Of a DNA stretch of 64,000 nt, positions 47,758 to 58,843 are shown one piece after another. The notes under the pieces were generated by a model, which worked only from the letters and a program-made list of their open reading frames with translations, had not been told where the DNA came from and did no database searches. The stretch lies in assembly GCA_033782935.1 (NCBI GenBank), contig JAWQEG010000506.1, positions 1,814,501 through 1,878,500 of the forward strand, read 5' to 3'. This stretch comes from Petrolisthes cinctipes. Taxonomy: Eukaryota; Arthropoda; Malacostraca; Decapoda; Porcellanidae. Position numbers and translations under genes: made by a program. How positions within the stretch are numbered: the stretch's first letter is position 1; each line of letters begins with the position of its first letter.

Positions 47758-49346
47758 CTTCGTCTTTGTCTTACGCATTATTAACCCGTCTATATGCGGG
47801 GTCTGTGTACCCGGACTTGACGCCTCCATTCTGCTCTATCCACTTACTCTTTCTCATTCCTTATCTTGTCTAGCTTTGTAACCCCACACATCCACCTCAG
47901 CATCCTCATCTCAGCCACATTCAACTTCTGCGCCTTTTTTGATGCCCAAGTTTCTGCACCGTATAGCATCGCTGGTCTTACCGTTGTCTTATACACCTTC
48001 CCTTTTACCTTCACATTTAATTTCTTATTACACAGTACCCCAGACATATTTATCCAACCGCTCTGAATTCGATGAGAAATCTCCGCATTCAACTCTCCAT
48101 CCTCTGACACCGTCGATCCCAGATATTTAAACTTATTCACCCTTTTTATAATTTCCCCTTGCAGCCTAACTTGCATATCTTTTTCGTAGCAAAACCTCAT
48201 GTACTCCTTCTTCTTCCTACTGATTCTGAGGACCGATCCTCTAAAGCTCTTCTCCAATTTTCCGCCTTGTGCTCGACTTCATCCCTGCTTGCACGACATT
48301 GGCGAAGAGCATGCTCCACGGGGCTTGGTCTTTCACTCCAAGAGCAAAAACGTCCATGATAAGATCGAATAGATAGGGGCTCAAGACGACCCTTGGTGTA
48401 ATCCCACTCTAACTATGATCCCTATTGTAACTCTTACACTACTTCTAATATGTGTCCTCGCTCCCTCATACAAATCTTGCACAATCCTCACATACCTCTC
48501 TGGCACTCTTTTCTCTCTCATACATCGCCAAAGCTCTTGTCTTGGCATTCTATCATATGCTTTCTCCAAGTTGATGAAAATGACATGCATTCCTCTTCTT
48601 CTCTCCCAATGTTTTTCCGACAATTGTCTCAGCGCAAAAATAGCATCCGTCCTACTTCTACCCGGCATAAATCCAAACTGCTCCTCACCAATCGATGTTT
48701 CTTCCCTTAGCCTTCTCTCTATTATCCTCTCCCTTAATTTCATTGTCTGCGACAATAGCTTTATCCCTCTATAATTACCACAATCCTGGATGTCTCCTTC
48801 CCTGTGTAAATAGGTATAATGATACTATCTCTCCACTGTTTCTGCATCCTCTCCTGCTCGTAGATCCTCCTCATTAGGTCCCAAAGCATATCTACCCCTT
48901 CCTCGCCTAAACTTTTCCACGCCTCTACTGGGATGTTATCCGGGCCTGTCACTTTCGCATTTTACATATTTTTCAATTCTTTTATCTCAACTCTGCTTAC
49001 CCCAGGTTTTAGCGCCTGATTTGGGACTCCATCCCCAAAAACAACCCTTGGGTTCTCCTCATTCAGCAAGTGCCCAAAATATTGCTCCCATCTCTCCTGT
49101 ATCTTCTCATCTTCATGTAATACCTCTCCATTCTTATCTTTCACCTGTCTGATATGAGTAAAATCCCTAGTTGCTATGTTCCTAGCCTTTGCAATTCTGA
49201 AGATCTTTTTCTCTCCCTCCGGTGTTTCCAATTCTTCATAAAGATTACCCATCTCCCTTGCCTTAGCTTCAGACACCAATTTTTTCGCCCTTTTGTTAGC
49301 TTCCCTAAACGCAATCCTGTCTTCCTGCCATCTTGATGTTTCCCAA
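47758..49346 (-). mobile_element. RTE-type LINE copy RB nested in LINE L5
   Basis: This 1.59 kb 5'-truncated copy is flanked by a 16-bp target duplication. The minus strand reads toward 47758, and its 3' end is ...GGTTAATAATGCG then AAGACAAAGACGAAG. It contains the linker (49279-48962), part of RT (48952-48260) and the RTE C-terminus (48257-47844). It is about as decayed as its host LINE. Confidence 0.92.
47844..49279 (-). pseudogene. RTE reverse transcriptase (copy RB), broken
   Basis: Motifs on the minus strand: TGPDNIPVEAWKSLGEEG (48952), EEQFGFMPGRSRTDAIFALR, motif A as VIFINLEKAYDRMPR with the catalytic Asp changed to Asn, and LHQGSSLSPYLFDLIMD (motif B). The FADD box is reduced to LFANVV near 48290-48300. 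The C-terminus is intact in frame at 48257-47844 (FKYLGSTVSEDGELNAEISH, YGAETWASKKAQ, MRMLRWMCGVTKLDKIRNE). Losses at two catalytic sites and a frameshift near 48395 make it inactive. Confidence 0.9.
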
Positions 49347-49600
49347 CGAGTTTTGACCTAATAAGAGCTCGATATAGACGGAGGAGGGTAGCCCGTCAGC
49401 CCCCTAGGACGTATGGCCCAGGAACCTCAACATGTTGAGAGCCTTGAGGCAAGATACCTTAAGTGAAAGTAAATAGGGAACCCAAGTCAAACACTTGTCA
49501 AAAAGAAGACCTAAAAAGCGAATTTCCTCGACGCAATGTATCCAATGACCATACATGAATAAGTCCGGATCAGGATGGACGCCCCAGACGCGGCAGAAAA
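49347..49600 (-). mobile_element. LINE copy L5, 5' portion (minus strand)
   Basis: On the minus strand this encodes the end of the RT domain (VHPDPDLFMYGHWIHCVEEI, then FLGLLFDKCLTWVPYL, then LNMLRFLGHTS). It continues across the RTE insertion into 47757. Its 5' end at about 49600 is a truncation. No stop-free frame longer than 83 codons remains. Confidence 0.87.
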
Positions 49601-49971
49601 GTGAGAGAAACACCAAGATTACTGAGAGAAGCGAAATTATTAGGTTGTATGTCATTTAAGAGTAAGCTTGATCATTGGGAAGTTTAGAGCAATTATATTG
49701 GAAGCACATAAAGCCTTAAAGTTCTCTGAGCCCCAGCCAGAGATGAGTAATTGGTTGGAAGAAAGGCTGCTTCATCACGTGATGTCGTGAGAAGCTACAA
49801 GGATGAACGGTTTTCAAACTAAGTGGAGTAGTAGAAAGGAGAATCCTCGGAATAAAAGTGGATATTGGAAGAAGTACAGTCAAACGAGGTTTGATGATAT
49901 TACAAAACTCTGAGGAATACTAACTACTATTGAGAGCCAATCAGGAAGAGCAGTGAGCCTGTGACTATGTA

Positions 49972-50150
49972 CACTCGCGGTCAGAAATTGTGTCCCGATT
50001 CCCTGGCAAGATGAATCGTAAACAGCCTAGCTTTGAAGGTTTGAACAACATTGCGTCTCCCTACAACACACAGTGGTTTGAATAATCAAAGCTCGGCTAT
50101 TTGTGATTCATCATTCTAAGGGATCAGGACACAATTTCTGACCACGAGTG
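49972..50150. mobile_element. Tc1/mariner-like MITE, 179 bp
   Basis: Terminal inverted repeats of about 65 bp begin CACTCGYGGTCAGAAATTGTG on both strands and meet near the centre. The element is flanked by TA (49970-49971 and 50151-50152). No coding capacity. It differs in sequence from the MITE at 30748-31008. Confidence 0.9.
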
Positions 50151-50164
50151 TACATTACATTACA

Positions 50165-51062
50165 ATAGTTGCTATATAGTGCCCAAAAAGAAAGTCGGAG
50201 ATGAGACACAGAGGGAAGGATAATTAAAGCTTTGTTCCAGATCTTTTCAAATTTTTTTGAAATGTCTAGCTCAATCGTAAAAGTTCGACCAGTCTCGAAT
50301 AGAGGTTGGCCGTGAATCAGAAATGAGGGATAGAAGATCGCTAGTACAGGGAACTCCTGCCTCGGAAGAAAAAATAATTACATGAGAAATTTTGATAGTA
50401 CTACCTCAGATCCTCCTAATTGGCAGAACTGTAGTGCCACAAACGCCTCCTCCTAGTCGGATTCAAAGGTCTTTTGGGAGCGATAAGACAGAGCACATCA
50501 GCATGAACAGAAGAGTGAAAGGTTAGAAATATGTCCAAAATATTGGGCTGATTTCCAAGGCACTCTGGAATGTAGGTAAAGTTGAGGATAGAAAAGATGA
50601 TGACTTATGCACCAGGTGGATCGGTAAAGGGAGATAATTGCCCAAGGCAGGGGTGAGCATTGAAAACACCTAAAATTAAAATTTCCAAGATAGGATAGTG
50701 GGATAGAATGTGTTCAATTTTTGAGGTATGATAGTTAAAAAATATATATATATAGTCGATGGTATTGGGGGACAGATAAACATCGCAGATGTATTTAATT
50801 TGAGAGTGATAGGTAAGCCACGGCTGAGAGTATATAGTTCAGAGCAATCGTGTTCGAAAACACGAAAGTGAGGTCGCTGTGAAATTACAGTATACTCAGC
50901 ATAATACTTTCGCCCGATAATGAGTATAAAGTAAGTAGAGTCAGTGAAAGGGTTGCTCTTAATAACTGCTCATAACTGAGTTTCGGTGAGTAAAACAAAG
51001 GGGGCATAGTAGAAGAAATGTGGTGTTCCACAGATGGGAAATTAGAAAGGCCATGAATGTTG
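50165..51062 (-). pseudogene. Decayed LINE endonuclease and RT fragment (different family)
   Basis: Minus-strand frames read CNIHGLSNFPSVEHHISST (compare WNIRGLRxNFxSVEHHL in endonuclease starts), then IEHILSHYPILEILILGVFN with HPCLGQLSPFTDPPG (degraded GDFN motif). NQPNILDIFLTFHSS and RRRRLWHYSSANWEDLR follow. After a deletion, FTIELDISKKFEKIWNKALI corresponds to RT motif A. Stops and deletions are frequent. This family differs from the main LINE family of the window. The start at 51062 is 10 bp from the beginning of LINE L2. Confidence 0.75.
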
Positions 51063-51072
51063 CACACACACA

Positions 51073-51527
51073 CCCCAACAAGAACTGCCTTGATGTGGTG
51101 GGGGGGCTTGCATGTCTCTGCGACCTGGCGAGCTAGACTAGAGGGAGCTAAGGCCCCTGCTTTGCCCCGATTTCGGGGAGAGAGGGCCTCCCATGCTAGT
51201 TAGGTCGCCAGTGAGAGACCAGACTAAATAGTTCCCATGCATTAGGCTGCCAGTACGGGCAAACAGTGCTGGCCTCCGGAGGGACCACCCTCTAGGGTCC
51301 GTCCTATGTTGGATGGTTGGGTGTCTGGGCCGGGAGATGTTGGGGAGGGGGTCTCAGCTCCGTCGTGGGCAAACTTTCGAGCCATTGGGGCTGCTTTTTT
51401 AAAACGAGTGGCCCCGTGGGGGAAGAGGTACCCTTCCCACGGCGACCAGCGCTCAGTCCCCTAATCTGCCCGGTAGGTAGTAGCTCTTGGCTCCTGGGGC
51501 CAACAACAAAAAATCAATGATGTATGG
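51073..51527 (+). promoter_or_regulatory. 5' untranslated/internal promoter region of LINE L2
   Basis: Counterpart of 11657-12111, colinear over its whole length with scattered substitutions. Confidence 0.6.
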
Positions 51528-53539
51528 ATAAAGAAAAGCCCCAATCTTTCCTCGAGCGTTGGTCGACCAGGCCCTCGAGACGTCACTCTCTGGTCGTGGT
51601 AGTATGCAGAAAGCTGCAAATAAGACTAGATATAGCAGGTCGGGTGTTGTGTCGAAGAACCCTGTTAGCGATTTTGACACGTTAATGTTAACCAATGTAC
51701 TTGCATCCCTTTCCTATGGCGCTATCCACTCCATTTTTAAGTGTTTGGGAGTAGTTCTTCGAATCCGAATCACATATGACAGTGATTGTAGGTCTAATCG
51801 GTGCTATATTACTTTCAATACAAATGCTGCTGCCAAAGCAGCATTTGAGATAAAAGACTCTCTGACGGAGGGGGATTCTCATTGTAAAGTTCAGATGATG
51901 CGGTCCACCAATGTAGTTGACAGTGACAATGACTACTGCCCTAACAAATTTGATGACTCTGTAGAGCATGTCCCAAAGGAACGTCGGATTCCTACACCCT
52001 TTTGGTTTGTGGCTTACTACAGGGAGGGACGTGGTAACCTTATCCATGCTTCCCGGTATCTTGAGAAAGAAATTGGATTATTACCAATGGGCCACATAAA
52101 GAAATACGGTAAGTGTGTTTTAATCAGAGCCAAAGATCTTACACAGGCCATGATGCTCCTCAATCTCCCCTGTCCTTCTGATAGCATGTTTGAATCTATT
52201 AAACCACATCGAACATTTAATTATAGCAAGGGGCGTATATATAATGAGGACCTGTATGATTTCTCAGAAGAGGACATTCTCACTATGTGCCCAGACAGTG
52301 TCCAACGAGTAACAAAGATGAAAGGCAGTAAAAATATGATCATCCTCACTTTCTATGGCTCACTTATCCCAGATCGCATTAACATTAACCCCACCTCTTT
52401 TGAGGTGAAGCCATTTGTTAAGCGTCCCCTACAGTGTTTCTGTTGTTATGAGTTTGGTCATAGGAGGAGGAATGGCAACAACCATTCCCAGTGTGGTAAT
52501 TGTTCTGGTCTTGACTCACATCTTACTTCTGGGTGTCGATCAGAGAGTTACTGCTTTTACTGCAGAGACGCTCACCCCTTGCTTTCTTGCCAATGTAAGA
52601 TGTACCTACTTGAGCAGGATATCCTCCACTTGGCTAATACCCAATTCATTTGCATAGGTAGTGCCAGACGCCAACTCAACTTAGGCGACAGAAGGATGGT
52701 GGTGTGAAGACATACACCTCCTCCCTTCGTCCTAAATTGGTTGCAGCACCCTCTCAACCCTCTCAAGAGGCAGCTGCTTTTTGCTCTAGTGAGAGTGTTT
52801 CTAAGGTTACTCTACATAATAGTTTCTCTGTCTTGGAAACTTTATCAGACATTCATTCTGGTGACCCTTCAACTGATGACAATTCTCAGACTTTAGCTAA
52901 AGGTGTCCATGTGGTAGAGGTTCAAGCTGCCACACGCTCACCAACAAGGAAACTTAAGTCACCTAAACTGCAACAAAGACGCCTTCGTGGTTCCTCTGAG
53001 GCACTTGACTCTATAGATGTTCCTCCTTGTAAGGCAACCATCTCTGTGGACTCATCCATAGTTTCCTCTTAATTTCACCAGAAGCGTTCTCGTGGCACTG
53101 ATGAATCTCTTGATTCAACAGAAGTTCCTCCTCGCAAGCTTCCTTCGGGATCATCAGAGGGGAGTGAAGTATAAGTGGATGCCACGGATGTTGTGACTTC
53201 AAAAATTCAGTTTCTCTTCCTCTTGAGCAGCGGAGTGATTCTACCACCTGTATTATGGATGTTGATGTATCTGCCTGTATCAGTGATACCACTGCTGTAC
53301 AGGACAATACCAATGTAATTGTTTCAAAGAATATCCCAGCTCAAATACCTTCATCTTCTAACATATCAGATGCTTCAGGGACTTGTCTACGGGTCCCAAT
53401 TACTGTCCCAAGTTCTACTCCTAAGGTTCGCTCTTCTTCTAGTGGCCCAGGATTAGACAAATCTTATCGTTTGAGTAAACCCTCAGGTCATGGTGGTAAT
53501 AAGAAGTACCTCCTTGAGGCTTCCCCAAAACAGTACTAA
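51528..53539 (+). pseudogene. LINE ORF1 of copy L2, broken
   Basis: Colinear with the intact ORF1 at 12112-14115. A 2-nt loss close to the start codon (CAATCTTTCC against CAATCTCTTCC) shifts the frame. The body reads from 51559 to 52707 with the RRM-like segment and zinc knuckles; the first knuckle is CFCCYEFGHRRRNG, so its last Cys is lost, and the second ends GC. A 1-nt loss near 52682 shifts the frame again. A CAA-to-TAA stop occurs at 53070. The last piece (53255-53539) ends with TAA at 53537-53539. L2 has 18 bp more than L1 near 52905 (VHVVEVQ in place of a single residue). Confidence 0.9.
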
Positions 53540-56500
53540 AGTAACACTGTTCAAGGTCCTTCAGTGGAATTGCCGTGGCTTGCGTGCTTCTTGGGAGGAA
53601 CTGCGCGTTCTTCTCTCTAGCTTCTCTCCTGCATGTGTGTCTCTCCATGAGACAATGTTTGGGGACTACATTCCTGCCAGTCCTCCAGCATACTTTGCAT
53701 TTTATTCCAATTCATTTGAAGGGCAGGACCTTCCATCTCCCTTTATTTTATTGGCTGATTTTAATGGTCGTCATCCTCTGTGGGGTGACAGTTCGGTCAA
53801 CCCCAGGGGTGTTTTATTGGCTTCTTTTATTGAGGATGAGGGATTAGGGGTTTTAAATACGGGAGATGTGACACATTTTAATAGCCCTACTTGGACTTTT
53901 ACCGCCATTGACATTTCCCTTTGTTCACCCAGTGCTCTGTTAGATTTTACTTAGAGAGTGTTGCCTGATATATATGGCAGTGGCCATTTCCATATACTTT
54001 TAGAAGGTAACAGGTATAAAGCACAGTCTCTTCTTCCTAGGTGGAAATTAGAGAAGGCGGACTGGCTGTTTTTTAGAGAGCTAACTTCTTCGGTCTCTTC
54101 TGTAGCCGATTTTGGTAGTTCTAACGAGGTTGTAACATATTTTACTGATATGCTCAACTCTGCTGCTCTCAACTCTATCCCTAGAACTTCTGGCTACTTT
54201 CCCATAGGTCCTGTCCCTTGGTGGTCACCAGTCTGCACCACTGCTGTGCGGGAGAAGCGCGCTGCTTTCTCTCGCCTTTGTCGCAATCGTGGGGACCCAA
54301 CTCTTTTAGAGGACTTCCGACAGGCAAGGACTCGGGCTAGACGAGTCTTAAAAGAGGCAAGACGTGCATCTTGGAAGGCCTATGTGTCTTCAATTAATAC
54401 TAAAACTCCACTCACCCAAGTGTTCAGGAGAGTCCGTAAGATGGCGGGGAAGTTTTCTCCTAGTTCTCCACCTGTACTTAAGGTCAATGGAATTAAGATC
54501 ATGGATGATTTGAAAGTGGCCAATACCATGGCGGAGGCTTTTGCAAGAGTCTCCAGCCGTGACTCTCGACCTCTGGCTGTCCTGGATTTCTCAGGGGATG
54601 CGAAAGAAAGTTATAACCATATATTCACCCTGAGAGACCTGCATTCGGCTCTCTCTCTCTGCGGCGACACTTCTCCTGGGTCAGACAACACCCCATATGC
54701 AATGTTGCGACACTTGGGTGAGGAGGCGATCTCATTTCTTTTAGCTTTATATAATAGAATCTGGCGGGAGGGTGTCTTCCCTTCTGGGTGGAGGGTTGCT
54801 ACCATCCTTCCTTTCCTCAAGCCGGGCAAGGACTCTGGTGTTGCCCTCATTTACTGACCAATTGCCTTGACCTCCTGTCTCTGTAAACTATTTGAAAAGA
54901 TGGTGAATGTCAGACTGGTATACTTCTTGGAACGGGGTGATTTTCTGTCTACGTCCCAGTCTGGCTTTCGTAAACACCGTTCCACTACAGATGCTCTGGT
55001 CAGGTTGGAAGCTGCTGCATGTGAGGTCTTTACACGTCATCAACACCTTGTTTGTGTATTCTTTTATTTAGAAAAAGCTTATGACACTACATGGCAATAT
55101 GGCATCTTGCAGCAACTCCATTTATATGGCCTGTGGGGTCGCCTTCCACGCTTTCTTAAGGAGTTTCTCCGTGATCGCAGTTTTTCTGTGAGGGTTGGTA
55201 CAACCCACTCAGCATCTGTTGCACAGGAGGAGGGCATCCCCCAGGAAGCGTCCTCAGTGTCACATTGTTTGCAGTAGCAATTAATGCCATTGCCTCATCC
55301 CTTCCAGACGGTATAGCCAACTCGATGTACGTTGACGACCTAACAGTCAGGTTTTCTGCTTCCCGTATGTCAGTGGCGGAGTGGCGCATGCAGCTTGCCC
55401 TTGACAGGGTGTCACGTTGGACTGGTTCTCATGGGTTTCGATTTTCTCTTTCCAAGACAGTTGCTATGCACTTTTTCCTCATCCGAGGCGTCCACACCGA
55501 TCCAGACTTATTCATGTATGGTCATCGGATACGTTGTGTCGAGGAGATTTGCTTTTCGGGTCTCCTTTTTGACAAACGTTTGACTTGGGTTCCCCACTTA
55601 CGTACACTTAAGGTCTCAAGGCTCTTACCCTGTTGAGGGTCCTGGGCCATACGTCCTGGGGGCTGATCGGGTCACCCTCCTCTCCCTATACCATGTTCTT
55701 ATTAGGTCAAAACTCGACTATGGGTGTGAGGTGTACTCTTCTGCCACCGATTCCCGTCTCAGAGTTTTAGACCCTGTTCATCATGCTGGAGAACGTCTGG
55801 CGACCGGAGTCTTCAGGTTGTCCCCAATCCCCAGTCTCCTGGTGGACACTAATGAGCCACCTCTTGATCTCCGTCGCCAGTCCTTGATGGTTCATTGCTG
55901 GCATCGATTACATCGATTTCAAGACTCCCTTCCCTGCTTGGCGGTGTCGCCTGATATCATGTCTCAGTACTACCTTTTACATTCTCGTACACCATGGCCT
56001 TTTGGCTTCTGGGTCAGGAAGGCTATGGAAGAGATGGGCATTGATGACTTCCAGATTTGTCCTGTGAGGATCCCCAGGGTGGCTCCATGGCTTCTTCCAG
56101 AAGTTGTTGTTGTTGTTGTTTTTCCCCAGACTGTCTGGCCAAGCAGTCCCGAGTCTGGAAGTCCAGAAGTTTTCCCCTGCACCTGCTTTACAGACAAGAA
56201 GGAATCTTTTTCTCCTCCAGTGGCTCGTTCCCTCTTTTTAGAACATGCCTTCACTCACAGGGAGTCCCTCCCTGTGTACACTGATGGGTCAAAGTCTGAT
56301 GCTGGAGTTGGCTTTTGAGTTGTCTTTCCTAACTTTTGCCGTGGCGGCAGGCTCCCTTCTGTCATGTCAATTTTTACTGCTGAGCTCTCGGCCATTTTAT
56401 ATGCCCTCCAAGTGATTTTTACTCTCCCTCAGCCTTCGTTTACTATTTTTAGTGATTCCTGTAGAGCCTTGCAGGCATTGTATAATTATAACTCTTCCCA

Positions 56501-57104
56501 TCCCCTGGTGTTAGCCATTCTTGAGTGGCTTGTCCTCCTGGGTCGTCGTGGCCACAAAGTCACTTTTTGTTGGGTCCTGGCCCATGTGGTTGTCGCTGGG
56601 AATGAGTGGGCTGATGCACTGGCTAAGGCTGCGGTCTCCAATTCTTGGCCTCCTGCCAGGCGTCATCCTGTTCCTGAAGTGGACCTTCGATCCTACATAG
56701 ATGCTACCGTTTGTTCCTGCTGGCACAACAGATGGGACGTCGTCGGGGCTAACAAGCTGCGCGACATCTGCCAGCGCCTTGGTTTGTGGAGCTACAGTGG
56801 CCTGTCCCGCCGGTGGGAGACGGCTCTTGTCCATCTCCGAATTGGCCACACATTATTAACTCATGGCTTTTTAATGGAGAGGGCTCACCCTCCCTACTAT
56901 GATGATTGTCTGGTCCCTTTGACAGTACGGCATCTTATTGTCGAGTGTCCCTACCTTGGGGACCTTCTTCGTAGGCACCTCTCCGAGTACCGAGTGCGTG
57001 ACTGTTCTTACAGTCTCTCCCAGGTGCTCGGGGAGGAGGCTTGTACTGTGGGAGGGAATACCCTCTCCTATGTGGAGGAGGCTGGTTTTCTCCACAAAAT
57101 ATGA
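53490..57104 (+). pseudogene. LINE ORF2 of copy L2, broken
   Basis: The endonuclease piece (53490-53954) lacks 61 residues relative to L1, in frame, and ends at a TGG-to-TAG stop at 53952-53954. The second piece (53958-54857) ends at a CGA-to-TGA stop. RT motif A reads FFYLEKAYD, so the catalytic Asp is lost. One G is missing in motif B near 55240. YVDD near 55330 is intact. The segment before RNase H carries 22 extra residues (VVVVVFPQTVWPSSPESGSP plus two) at 56106-56171. RNase H starts at YTDGSKSDAG, has a TGA at 56316, and continues 56364-57104. The start at 53490 is an ATG overlapping the end of ORF1. Confidence 0.92.
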
Positions 57105-57347
57105 TTTTATGATATTTATGGTTTTTAGATGGTTTGAGATTTTTATTTTATTTTTTATGTCGACGGGTTCTTTTATTAATAATGTGCTTTTTAGTTTGTG
57201 TGTCATATAATCATGGTGCCTATCCCTTTCGGGTATTCATGTTTTATTAATTATGTAGATGACAATTTTATGTTGGGCGGTATATGACCTTCGCTGTTGC
57301 GCCGCCAGATGCTTAGTTGCATCAAAAATCAATCAATCAATCAATCA
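57105..57347 (+). repeat. 3' untranslated region and (AATC)n tail of LINE L2
   Basis: Shares GTTGGGCGGTATATGACC and the terminal ATCAATCAATC repeat with L1. The segment between is less similar. Confidence 0.85.
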
Positions 57348-58083
57348 ACGTTACAGAATTGATTCAATCAATAATCCCATAAAACTACATGGGTCATTAA
57401 CTTTTAATCCGAAAATTACTGAGTTTGTGGCCATTTCCTAGGTTTGTTTATTTGTTTTAATGTTTATGGTCCGTTACTGTGCTTTATTATTATGGTAAAA
57501 ATGAATAGAAGAGAGAAAAATATGTCCAAGAAATAGAAACACTAAGTGAAAGCAGAAACATGTCATAATTCCTTCCTTGTTAAATATTCAAATTTAACAC
57601 TGAGCAAAACATACCTTTTCAATGAACAATTCCTGCTATAACCTTTTTTTTTCTACTTTTCGTACACTCTTTTATTTCTAGCAATTTTGTGCTGTAATTA
57701 TTGAAGGAATCAGGCTTTTAACACTAGGCCAAAGGATTGCACCAGTGATATTTTTAGCACGTTTTCCTTCGTTAATCCATTAATTCTTGACAGATTTGGA
57801 TGGCGAGGAATCAAAACCATTTCGGGGTCAGAGAGCAACATATGGAACTGGGTTAAGAACTATCCCTTGGAAACTGAGACTGCTTTAAGAGGAAGCCTAT
57901 AACCCGAAAAAATACAAACACAATCGGCCCGTAATAAATAGATTTTGTAAAGTACATGAGAATAGACACCGATTCCTAAAGAGTATAGATACCAGGGGCT
58001 AAAATGAGTAGTCTATTTTAAGTTGTAGCGATAATGTTGCCTGGATAATAGTCACTGGATGGAGGAAGCCATATATATATATA
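57348..58083. other. Unassigned sequence
   Basis: AT-rich with no gene or named repeat. The right end, ATATATATAT, is the Helitron insertion site. Confidence 0.45.
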
Positions 58084-58843
58084 CTAGCGGAGGTACCCGG
58101 CGTTGTCCGGGAAAGATGCACTCTGGAGTTTAGAAATAGTCAATATTAACCTTATAATATGTGAAAGCATTTCAGTCTTGTTGCGTTAGTTAAAAATATT
58201 CCGCGATCTCAGGCCGCTTACCAGTTGCCATACATACAGCCATGGCTGATAGTGGTGGACCAGGGTCCAAGGAGTGTTGGAGAGCAACTGAACAGAGTTC
58301 GAAAAAGTGAGTCTTCTTACCCTCTCTCAACGTTGAGAATGGTTTGGATAATTCACTTGTTCGAACTCTGTTCAGTTGCTTTCCAACACTCATTGGACCC
58401 TGTTCAACCACTATCAGCCATGGCTGTACATACGTCTTTTCAGCTTGAAAGCCCGAGACTGACTGAATTTCCAAATAACCTTTTTGCCTTCTTCAACTCT
58501 ATAACGGAAATTTCCGTTCGAGCTCTTCTTTATGGTTTTAACCGATTAATAGCCTACTCGACATTTAACGTAATTTTTACGTCAAGTTTCGTAATGTTAC
58601 GTCATAAAAACCTTTGCCGGTGGTGCTGATTCAGAATATATAGTTTTGGGAGTGAAACCGGTTTTTTTTAGTGGATTTATAGTAGATGACGTAATTTTTA
58701 CGTCGAGTTACGTCATGTTACGTCATATCAAAACCTGCGCCTGGTGATGGTGATTCAGAATATATATGGATTTTGGATGTAGGTGTAACCGTTTTTGAAT
58801 TATAAGAGGACAAACAGAGATGGTTTGCCATTTATAGTATAGA
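58084..58843 (-). mobile_element. Non-autonomous Helitron, 760 bp
   Basis: On the minus strand it begins TCTATACTATAAATGGC after an A and ends in a short hairpin (CCCGG-ACAACG-CCGGG) followed by TACCTCCGCTAG and then T. The 5' TC, 3' hairpin, CTAG (CTRR) end and insertion between A and T are the Helitron rules. There is no Rep/helicase. Inside are a 74-bp inverted repeat (58237-58310 / 58353-58426) and a duplicated segment of about 100 bp (about 58566-58650 and 58688-58765, with TAATTTTTACGTC). Confidence 0.88.
58237..58426. repeat. 74-bp inverted repeat inside the Helitron
   Basis: Arms 58237-58310 and 58353-58426 match at about 90%, starting CAGCCATGGCTGATAGTGG, with a 42-bp spacer. The transcript would form a long hairpin. 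Confidence 0.9.

Larger units (their letters stand above)
51073..57347 (+). mobile_element. Nearly full-length LINE copy L2 (same family as L1), dead
   Basis: It begins CCCCAACAAGAACTGCC, matching the L1 start, and ends in GTTGGGCGGTATATGAC...GCATCAAAAATCAATCAATC, so it is full length. ORF1 and ORF2 are both broken. It also carries a 183-bp in-frame deletion in the endonuclease and a 66-bp in-frame gain before RNase H. The flanks AATGTTGCACA (about 51056) and AACGTTACAGA (about 57347) may be a weak target duplication but are not exact. Confidence 0.92.

Noticed and set aside
51056..57358. Exact target-site duplication for LINE L2
   Set aside because: AATGTTGCACA and AACGTTACAGA are similar but differ at several positions and are separated from the 5' end by a CA run; not convincing.
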